Notes under the pieces: generated by a model
The model's database searches: none
What the model was told of the DNA's origin: nothing
What the model saw: the letters and a program-made list of their open reading frames with translations, nothing else
Shown: positions 61,071 through 64,000 of the stretch, piece by piece
How positions within the stretch are numbered: position 1 is the stretch's first letter
How the letters are laid out: the number at the start of each line of letters is the position of its first letter
Made by a program: the position numbers and the translations under genes
Source of the DNA: Achatina immaculata
Lineage: Eukaryota > Mollusca > Gastropoda > Stylommatophora > Achatinidae
DNA length: 64,000 nucleotides
Assembly (NCBI GenBank): GCA_009760885.1
Contig: CM019713.1
Span: 24,498,427-24,562,426 of the forward strand
Direction: 5' to 3'

Positions 61071-62641
61071 TTCTTCGTTCGCAAAAAAAAAAAATCCAGG
61101 CTTTTAAAACAGACTTATATCCTCGCTATCCTCTTTTTTTTCCCAGGGAAGTCTATTTTCTATACCAACTTTCTGCAGGTAAAACCTGGTCTGAATATTT
61201 GTCACATCTCTTTTATTCAGATTGAGCTGTATTGTTCAAGTACTTCAGTACTTCTTTGTCTGTAATTATATGTTTACTTACATACAATTACATACACGCA
61301 AACTCTTGTCCTGTATGTAGCGATTGTACTTCGCTTTATAGGCGTTAACAACAGCTATATTTGATGTATTTGACTTTAATAACAGCAGCCTGGTTAATGT
61401 ATTTAACTTTATAAAAGATAACTACAGTTTGTACTTACCTTTCCTAAAGTTTCTATTCCCTTGAGAAGGACGAGAAAAATGATGATGAAGGACACGAGGT
61501 TGGCCACCAGGATCTCCCACTGAATGGCTCCTGCTTCCGCTATAGATCCAGTGTCTTGTAGGATTTCCTCGCTACAGGAATACAATTTTTGAATTTTACC
61601 TCTAGCTAGGTAAATCTGAGCAAAGATAGCAGTGCTACTGAGTGATAGCACTGGTACAAGGCCCAGCGAGCCAGACCTGAACAAGACCTTGTCCCAAATC
61701 TTGGTGGTGCTTGTGAACCAACCTGTCATATAGAACAGAGCTGACTCTGGCCGTGAAGTCTGCGTCCTGTTTAAAGCTTGTTTCATGGCGTTCACTTCCA
61801 GATCTTCTAGGAAGCCATCGTTGTCCACTCCCTATACGATACGATGTCTGTACTTTAAAATCAGCAAGGCGCCAGCAGCAAGGATTAAGCTCTTGCAGTC
61901 CCACCAAGACCAAAACAAGAACAAAGCTTGTACAAGTGGTTATAGTTTCTCTAATACGCATACACAATAAAAGTGCTACAATATTTACTCTGCAATCCAC
62001 ATTCACTAAAAGTGCTACAATACAATGCACACACAATAAAAATGCCACAAAGCTTACTCTACACAACGCACATACGCTAAAAGTGTTACAAGTTATAAAA
62101 AATCACTAGAAAATTCAAAGCTTAATCCAAGTCAAGAGTAAGAAAGACAAAGAAACTCTTACAACATGGAAAAAGAAAACAAATGAGAGATTATATAAGA
62201 CAAAGATTGGTTGGAAGTCTTTCGTGGTTTGTGCCACTTACTCAGCAATAATAAAAATAAAAAAAAGGACGTAACAATAACCCATTTCCAGAAGTGCATC
62301 GTTAAGAAAGACCAGGGTCTTGACTTGAGCCGAGTGTCTTCAGTTTAGCATCATCTTTGCTTCAGCTTGATGTTCACTAGGTTTCATCTCTTGGAGATTA
62401 GCATCAGCTGTGGCTACTGCAACACAAAGCTGTGATAAGCTTATACCCTGATAATATGAGCTAGTTTGTCAAAGCCAAAGACACCAAACGAGAAAACGAC
62501 CTAATATCAAAGATGAAACTTGTCAAGAAAATTAAAACCAACAACAACAACAACAACAACAACAACAAAGATGTGAGATTTCGTTTACTTACAAGAAGTA
62601 AAGTTCACTTGGAGACGTTGTTGCGTTAGGGTTGAGATCCG
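45131..62641 (-). CDS. SLC6-family Na+/Cl- coupled transporter, 3' ten exons (5' part outside window)
   Basis: The coding join on the minus strand, 5' to 3', is 62641-62593, 61571-61439, 59766-59632, 56943-56840, 55222-55098, 54827-54715, 50403-50166, 48044-47944, 46562-46419, 45403-45131. It gives 470 residues plus a stop, from the end of extracellular loop 2 through TM4-TM12 and a 90-residue cytoplasmic tail. All introns are GT-AG and the junction phases match (2,0,0,2,1,0,1,0,0). SLC6 signatures: [11 protein letters not shown] in TM5, AVQIFFSLS with [10 protein letters not shown] in TM6, [11 protein letters not shown] in TM7, [18 protein letters not shown] and MVTQGG. The protein should be a plasma-membrane symporter driven by Na+ and Cl-. 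The SLSA..GG TM6 pattern resembles glycine and other amino-acid carriers more than monoamine ones, but the substrate cannot be assigned without TM1-TM3. The usual TM8 Asp-Ser of the second sodium site reads Ser-Thr here. Family assignment is certain; subfamily is not. Confidence 0.93.
45690..45960. repeat. CATAC-type pentanucleotide tract in SLC6 intron
   Basis: Degenerate CCATACCATA repeats drifting into CACAC-rich sequence. Intron 46418-45404. Confidence 0.8.
46419..46562 (-). CDS. SLC6 exon: TM11 end and TM12
   Basis: A 144-nt phase 0/0 exon of 48 codons with acceptor AACAG and donor GTATGT. It reads [20 protein letters not shown], then a TM12 with [18 protein letters not shown]. The P.WS..I.Y.....C...P spacing fits SLC6 TM12 with the cytoplasmic boundary at CKHGLWE. 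Confidence 0.92.
46590..46665. repeat. (CA)n tract in SLC6 intron
   Basis: CA repeats with CG variants (CACGCACG). Confidence 0.85.
46968..47030. repeat. (ATC)n microsatellite
   Basis: Imperfect ATC/ATT repeats. Confidence 0.85.
47112..47490. repeat. 37-bp minisatellite in SLC6 intron, 10 copies
   Basis: The unit core CTGAAAGGTTAGTCTTCATG is followed by TGTCTCCAGAGTTCTGC. Confidence 0.96.
47670..47926. repeat. 43-bp minisatellite ending beside an SLC6 donor site, 6 copies
   Basis: The unit core GCCAGCGTCCCGTTGTCCCA is followed by CCACTCTTCACCTTGCTTTC. Its right end is about 17 bp from the donor at 47943. Confidence 0.95.
47944..48044 (-). CDS. SLC6 exon: intracellular loop 5 and TM11 start
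   Basis: A 101-nt exon with acceptor GGCAG and donor GTAAGAG. It completes the Gly of FIYG and reads [20 protein letters not shown] then [13 protein letters not shown]. The pattern YG..KF..D...M.GF.P...F...W....P matches SLC6 TM10-TM11. Its donor lies within about 20 bp of a 43-bp minisatellite. Confidence 0.93.
48420..48662 (-). mobile_element. tRNA-derived SINE
   Basis: The minus strand starts GGGACCCGCGCTGGTGTAGT and continues with A-box-like TGGTGTAGTGGATTAGACAC and B-box-like GGTTTCGATTTCC, 70 nt that fit a degenerate tRNA head. A non-tRNA body of about 170 bp follows. It lies in the SLC6 intron. Confidence 0.75.
48731..48842. repeat. 21-bp minisatellite, 5 copies
   Basis: Unit CATCCGGGCGTTCGGAACAA plus one base. 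It is GC-richer than its surroundings. Confidence 0.95.
48984..49264. repeat. 17-18-bp minisatellite, about 16 copies
   Basis: Unit ATATCATGAAGGAAGAT, with variants gaining a T (ATTATATC). Confidence 0.95.
49330..50040 (+). mobile_element. LINE 3' fragment with internal 35-bp minisatellite expansion
   Basis: The left flank (about 49360-49470) and right flank (49893-50040, TGGAGAATTCCAACAAAACA and a [14 protein letters not shown] stretch) look like the C-terminal RT region of the GHxMRR type. Between them a GACATGTCATGA...GAGAACT unit is repeated about 12 times. The unit equals codons for [11 protein letters not shown] in the related copy at 58655-59000. It lies in an SLC6 intron. Confidence 0.7.
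49471..49892. repeat. 35-bp minisatellite derived from LINE RT codons, about 12 copies
   Basis: The unit core GACATGTCATGAAAAGACAG is followed by GAATTAGAGAACTCG. It is the same segment as the array at 58682-58818. Confidence 0.93.
50166..50403 (-). CDS. SLC6 exon: end of TM8, TM9 and TM10
   Basis: A 238-nt exon with acceptor TTTCAG and donor GTGAG. It reads [20 protein letters not shown], then a basic RQKRQ loop, TM9 with [10 protein letters not shown], and TM10 ending in [11 protein letters not shown].....DEFP and T.GG are invariant-type SLC6 motifs. The intron upstream is about 4.3 kb because it carries the inverted RTE-like LINE. Confidence 0.95.
50812..51130 (-). mobile_element. LINE 3' fragment (RT C-terminal region)
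   Basis: The minus frame reads [20 protein letters not shown] and [20 protein letters not shown], ending NCETKFWM. This is the post-thumb region of an RT ORF: FGH.KR, a basic GRPRRRW and a trailing helix. It is 5' truncated, and its family differs from the adjacent RTE-like copy. It lies in the SLC6 intron. Confidence 0.8.
51143..51154. repeat. Target-site duplication of the RTE-like LINE, left copy
   Basis: GATTTTCAGTTT lies directly beside the LINE 3' tail and is identical to 54256-54267. Confidence 0.85.
51155..53421 (-). mobile_element. RTE-like LINE, 3' (reverse transcriptase) part of a twin-primed insertion
   Basis: Read on the minus strand, this begins at HKEI followed by [16 protein letters not shown], the C-terminal end of an APE endonuclease. 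It continues through SDHN, a Lys-rich linker, [15 protein letters not shown], and RT motif [18 protein letters not shown]. About 110 nt, including the usual RQGC.LSP block, are missing near 52024-52035. The catalytic FADD reads FAND. The thumb and C-terminal domain ([22 protein letters not shown]) then run to a premature TAG near 51220. The 3' end is a TATAAGA-type tail. The copy is dead. It lies in an SLC6 intron in the gene's own orientation. Confidence 0.92.
53422..54258 (+). mobile_element. Inverted 5' (APE endonuclease) part of the same RTE-like LINE
   Basis: This plus-strand part begins with a 5' UTR and carries an open endonuclease frame from about 53516. Apurinic-endonuclease landmarks in order: IGFWNVRMM (catalytic Asn), ISEMRW (Glu), [17 protein letters not shown] and [11 protein letters not shown] (Asp/Asn). 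The frame breaks after IFPHKEI, exactly where the minus-strand half starts. Similar ORFs are often annotated as craniofacial development protein 2-like, but they are LINE endonucleases. The orientation and shared breakpoint indicate 5' inversion during insertion. Confidence 0.92.
53423..53449 (+). promoter_or_regulatory. LINE 5'-UTR motif cluster: ETS, CRE-like and YY1-like
   Basis: ACTTCCGG (ETS/GABP consensus), TGACGTG (CRE-like) and CAAGATGGCGG (YY1-like) occur within about 30 bp at the element's 5' end. They are read from sequence only. Confidence 0.45.
54256..54267. repeat. Target-site duplication of the RTE-like LINE, right copy
   Basis: GATTTTCAGTTT lies at the outer end of the inverted half, overlapping the last HKEI codons by a few bases of microhomology. 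Confidence 0.85.
54330..54567 (+). mobile_element. LINE 3' terminus with C-terminal Cys/His motif and (GAA)n tail
   Basis: One plus frame reads [20 protein letters not shown] then [20 protein letters not shown] and GQKLWGSY, followed by a stop and a (GAA)n tract. C.CG....TPEH.L..C is common at the C-terminus of RNase-H-bearing Jockey/I-type LINEs. It is 5' truncated and unrelated to the adjacent APE segment. It was already in the flank when the RTE-like element inserted. Confidence 0.7.
54715..54827 (-). CDS. SLC6 exon: extracellular loop 4 and first part of TM8
   Basis: A 113-nt exon with acceptor TTACAG and donor GTATGG. It reads [20 protein letters not shown], then [35 protein letters not shown] is a strong SLC6 signature. 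The final LGFSTQ replaces the usual LGLDSQ, so the Asp that coordinates the second sodium ion in most animal members is Ser here. Confidence 0.95.
55098..55222 (-). CDS. SLC6 exon: TM7 and extracellular loop 4
   Basis: A 125-nt exon with acceptor TTACAG and donor GTAAG. It reads [20 protein letters not shown], then [20 protein letters not shown] and part of a Gly codon. Asn and Ser in INCLTS align with SERT Asn368 and Ser372, completing the chloride site. The extracellular loop 4 start has the family pattern MA...G..I..V...GPGLAF across the next junction. Confidence 0.95.
55545..55765. repeat. Approx. 40-bp minisatellite in SLC6 intron, 5 copies
   Basis: The unit core AAATATAAATTCACATCAGT is followed by AATATATAACAGAAGAAGA. 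Confidence 0.9.
55974..56526. repeat. 31-bp minisatellite in SLC6 intron, about 18 copies
   Basis: The unit core GTGAAGGTCTTAGAGTATCA is followed by GTTGTAATGCG, with ATG/GCG alternations. Confidence 0.97.
56840..56943 (-). CDS. SLC6 exon: TM6 (substrate and Cl- site helix)
   Basis: A 104-nt exon with acceptor CTCAG and donor GTAAAC. It reads [19 protein letters not shown] then [15 protein letters not shown] and ends with the first two bases of an Arg codon. The Gln and Ser of Q-I-F-F-S match SERT Gln332 and Ser336, chloride and sodium-1 ligands. The unwound TM6 segment is SLSACMGG rather than the SLGPGFG of monoamine and GABA carriers. Confidence 0.95.
57000..57545. repeat. 24-bp minisatellite in SLC6 intron, about 23 copies
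   Basis: Unit AGTAGAAAGTATGGAGGACT plus AAAG. It begins about 55 bp from the TM6 exon acceptor. Confidence 0.97.
57600..57910. repeat. GT-rich degenerate tract in SLC6 intron
   Basis: About 300 bp of irregular TGTGTATG-type sequence. Confidence 0.9.
58446..58649 (-). mobile_element. LINE 3' end, (CT)n-tailed family, copy 3 with perfect TSD
   Basis: The same sequence as 3800-4083, read on minus, with the (CT)n tail at its left. It is flanked by identical 14-bp repeats TTTTCTAGAAATTC at 58432-58445 and 58650-58663. It lies in an SLC6 intron and is strongly 5' truncated. Confidence 0.88.
58655..59000 (+). mobile_element. LINE 3' fragment with four tandem copies of a 35-bp RT segment
   Basis: Frames read [15 protein letters not shown], and after the repeats TGKFKE-like text, then [12 protein letters not shown] sequence and [11 protein letters not shown] before an (AAT)n tail. 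The 35-bp unit at 58682-58818 is the [11 protein letters not shown] segment. It is interrupted on the left by the 14-bp-TSD LINE insertion. Confidence 0.7.
58682..58818. repeat. 35-bp minisatellite derived from LINE RT codons, 4 copies
   Basis: The unit core GACATGTTATGAGAAGACAG is followed by AAGTTAGAGAACTTG, encoding [11 protein letters not shown] in the ancestral frame. Confidence 0.93.
59055..59515 (-). mobile_element. LINE 3' end, (CT)n-tailed family, longest copy
   Basis: The minus strand reads [15 protein letters not shown], then [40 protein letters not shown] and [20 protein letters not shown], ending in a (CT)n tail on plus. It is the most complete copy of this family here and gives the RT C-terminal context for the shorter ones. 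It lies in the SLC6 intron. Confidence 0.85.
59632..59766 (-). CDS. SLC6 exon: TM5 and extracellular loop 3
   Basis: A 135-nt phase 0/0 exon of 45 codons. It begins [20 protein letters not shown] and ends [16 protein letters not shown]. Both are diagnostic SLC6 stretches: GKVVYFTA.FPY opens TM5, and GV.FYL.P.W..L comes just before TM6. The acceptor is TTCCAG and the donor GTACAG. A 54-bp minisatellite begins about 10 bp into the intron upstream of the acceptor. Confidence 0.93.
59777..60108. repeat. 54-bp minisatellite in SLC6 intron beside the TM5 exon acceptor, 6 copies
   Basis: The unit core TTTAGTAGTGTTCTCTGATA is followed by CTTGTAGAAACAAAATAATA and GACAAAAGATTCAC. On the gene strand each unit carries a pyrimidine-rich tract followed by TATCAG. 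Confidence 0.95.
60185..60275 (-). mobile_element. SINE-like dispersed repeat A, short fragment
   Basis: The reverse complement contains GGTTGGCGAACCATAGCCGA and TCAAGACCCTATTCTAGTTC, matching the 5' block of 25990-26316. It lies in the SLC6 intron. Confidence 0.6.
60276..61438. other. SLC6 intron, no other feature
   Basis: AT-rich, with (CTT)n at 61029-61077. No coding or repeat family recognised. Confidence 0.6.
61439..61571 (-). CDS. SLC6 exon: TM4 and intracellular loop
   Basis: A 133-nt exon with acceptor CTGTAG and donor GTAAGT. It begins [18 protein letters not shown] and runs through the hydrophobic TM4 to KGIETLGK, matching the family pattern W..L......KG...GKV. Its frame stays open upstream into the intron for about 89 more codons (see findings). 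The 49-nt exon above joins it in phase, so 61571 is the preferred exon start. Confidence 0.88.
61975..62095. repeat. Degenerate 33-36-bp minisatellite in SLC6 intron, about 4 copies
   Basis: Copies of AATAAAAGTGCTACAATA with CACACA spacers. Confidence 0.8.
62593..62641 (-). CDS. SLC6 exon: end of extracellular loop 2
   Basis: A 49-nt exon with a long pyrimidine tract and CAG acceptor upstream and GTAAGT donor downstream. It reads [15 protein letters not shown], with N-glycosylation sequon NAT and the TSPxE.Y/F motif that precedes TM4 in SLC6 proteins. It begins with two bases of a split codon, so at least one more exon lies upstream, beyond the right edge. I saw no further SLC6 coding between 62642 and 64000. 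Confidence 0.85.
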
Positions 62642-62699
62642 CTGAATGGAAAGAAAGAATAATAATAACAGTAACTAATTATGTAATAAATTATTATAA

Positions 62700-62966
62700 A
62701 GTCCGTCAAGACCCTGCCTCAACTCTCCGTTGATAGTCCAAGTAACAGGCTCTCCCTGGCTAACAAGGCTGGTATTGCCATAGCCCGCAAGGTGGTGGAG
62801 TCTGCACAAGAAGTATCGCACAGCCCTTGCTTTCTTTAGCTCCTCTTAGGGACTGAAAAATAAAGCTGCCGCAACGTACTCCTCAACGTACGCCTCAATA
62901 TCTTCCCAGCATCGGTTCCAAAGAACATCAAGTTTGCCGTTCCAGGGAGATAGAAGAATAATACCA
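62700..62966 (+). mobile_element. SINE-like dispersed repeat A, second plus copy
   Basis: It holds the blocks CAAGACCCTGCCTCAACTCT, AAGTAACAGGCTCTCCCTGG, GGTGGTGGAGTCTGCACAAG and TCCAGGGAGATAGAAGAATA in the same order as 25990-26316. It lies upstream of the first SLC6 exon in the window. Confidence 0.7.
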
Positions 62967-63120
62967 CAATTCTGGAGAGAAGTGTATAGAAAGGACAAAG
63001 CTGACAGAAGATTCAGAAGAATGAAAGATGGAGTGATGAAGGCCAGAATGTAAGACGGGCCTGCGTGCCCAATTCTTTACCATTTAAAAATAAAGATCAT
63101 TCGTTCACTCATTTTGGGAC
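62967..63120 (+). mobile_element. SINE-like dispersed repeat B, uninterrupted copy
   Basis: Blocks AGAATGAAAGATGGAGTGAT, GTAAGACGGGCCTGCGTGCC and AATTCTTTACCATTTAAAAA then AAAGATCATTCG. Copies recur at 1378-1475 (+), at 6905-6958 with 7190-7240 (- , split by a LINE), and in degenerate form near 14620-14660 and 14760-14820. It directly follows repeat A here, so A and B may be parts of one larger element. Confidence 0.7.
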
Positions 63121-63202
63121 AAGGCTGTAGCTAGTCTTGTTTTCTAGATTCAAGCCAGCCCTTGTTGAAAGCTACCCTACTTTCCATTTAGAAATCACTG
63201 GT

Positions 63203-63535
63203 CCGTAGTCATCCTTTCTGTCCACTTGTTATATTAGGAGTGTCGTAGTCATCCTTTCTGTCCACTTGTTATATTAGGAGTGTCGTAGTCATCCTTTCTG
63301 TCCGCGTGCTATGTTAGGAGTGTTGTAGTCATCCTTTCTATCCACTTGTTATGTTAGGACTGTCGTAGTCATCCTTTCTGTCCACTTATGTTAGGAGTGT
63401 CGTAATCATCCTTTCTGTCCACTTGTTGCTTTAGGAGTGTCTTAGTCATCCTTTTTGTCCACTTGTTATGGTAGAAGCGTCTTAGTCATCCTTTCTGTCC
63501 ACTTGTTATGTTAAGAGTGTCGTAATCAACCTTGA
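63203..63535. repeat. 40-bp minisatellite, 8-9 copies
   Basis: The unit core GTAGTCATCCTTTCTGTCCA is followed by CTTGTTATGTTAGGAGTGTC. Confidence 0.95.
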
Positions 63536-63738
63536 ATCCCTCTAAAGATTTCCTATCTACTCAGAAAAAGTTGTCATATTCTACAGCGGAAAAATACAAT
63601 TTAAAACAGTGGATTTCTTTTTTTTTTTTAAAGCTGGTTTTTTAAAAAATATATGTTTATAGTAACGTTATATAGCGATCAGTTTTCTTTCAAATCTGGA
63701 CTCTGAATGTAAGGTTGTACCCGGTTATTGCAACATCT

Positions 63739-63739
<1 letters not shown>

Positions 63740-63824
<85 letters not shown>
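63740..63824. repeat. (CA)n microsatellite, about 42 units
   Basis: A perfect CA run. Confidence 0.98.
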
Positions 63825-63827
<3 letters not shown>

Positions 63828-63943
63828 TCACAACGCAACATGAGACCAATGGCCAAGAGTGGAGCGCCCTTCACTTGCAAAAAGTCATAAATTATGTTTA
63901 TCTCTCACATAATATCAAAACATAACTTCCTCCATTCCAAAAC

Positions 63944-63946
<3 letters not shown>

Positions 63947-63983
<37 letters not shown>
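63947..63983. repeat. (ATC)n microsatellite
   Basis: About 12 ATC units at the window edge. In other copies this is the tail of a minus-strand (GAT)n LINE, so one may continue beyond the edge. Confidence 0.85.
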
Positions 63984-63986
<3 letters not shown>

Positions 63987-64000
63987 CGTCGCTTGCACAT

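Noticed and set aside
61409..61828. 139-codon ORF as a single exon
   Set aside because: The 49-nt exon at 62593-62641 joins 61571 in phase and gives the expected EL2-TM4 reading. The extra segment is kept as a finding only.

Overview
The window is from an animal nuclear genome. It has one gene split by GT-AG introns, many decayed non-LTR retrotransposons, and long non-coding stretches filled with minisatellites and microsatellites. A molluscan (probably gastropod) source fits the retrotransposon types and the tandem-repeat load, but that is inference; no marker fixes the taxon.

Layout. Bases 1 to about 45,000 hold no gene I can support. They contain (a) at least 30 tandem arrays with units of about 17 to 64 bp plus di-, tri- and tetranucleotide runs; (b) 5'-truncated LINE fragments of several families, told apart by their 3' tails ((CT)n, (GAT)n, TATAAGA-type); (c) at least two SINE-like dispersed repeats and three tRNA-derived SINE copies; (d) two hAT-like MITEs and two pieces of a mariner-like element. 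By my hand tally, tandem arrays cover about a quarter of the window.

Bases 45,131 to 62,641 hold the only recognisable gene. It lies on the minus strand: ten exons of an SLC6 (sodium- and chloride-dependent neurotransmitter/amino-acid symporter) family transporter, from extracellular loop 2 through TM4-TM12 to the C-terminal stop, 470 residues in all. Every junction keeps frame. The exons for the N-terminus and TM1-TM3 lie beyond the right edge. Most of its introns carry a minisatellite or a retrotransposon.

The most informative structure is in the intron between exons 54715-54827 and 50166-50403. A nearly complete RTE-like LINE of about 3.1 kb sits there with its endonuclease half inverted relative to its reverse-transcriptase half. 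Both halves break at the same His-Lys-Glu-Ile codons, and a perfect 12-bp target-site duplication brackets the whole. This is the signature of twin-primed 5' inversion. Its exposed 5' end carries ETS, CRE-like and YY1-like motifs within about 30 bp.

A second theme is that several minisatellites are amplified pieces of transposons: the same 35-bp piece of a LINE reverse-transcriptase ORF is expanded at two separate loci, and a 53-bp piece of a SINE-like repeat at a third. I found no CRISPR array, prokaryotic operon or new multi-gene system.
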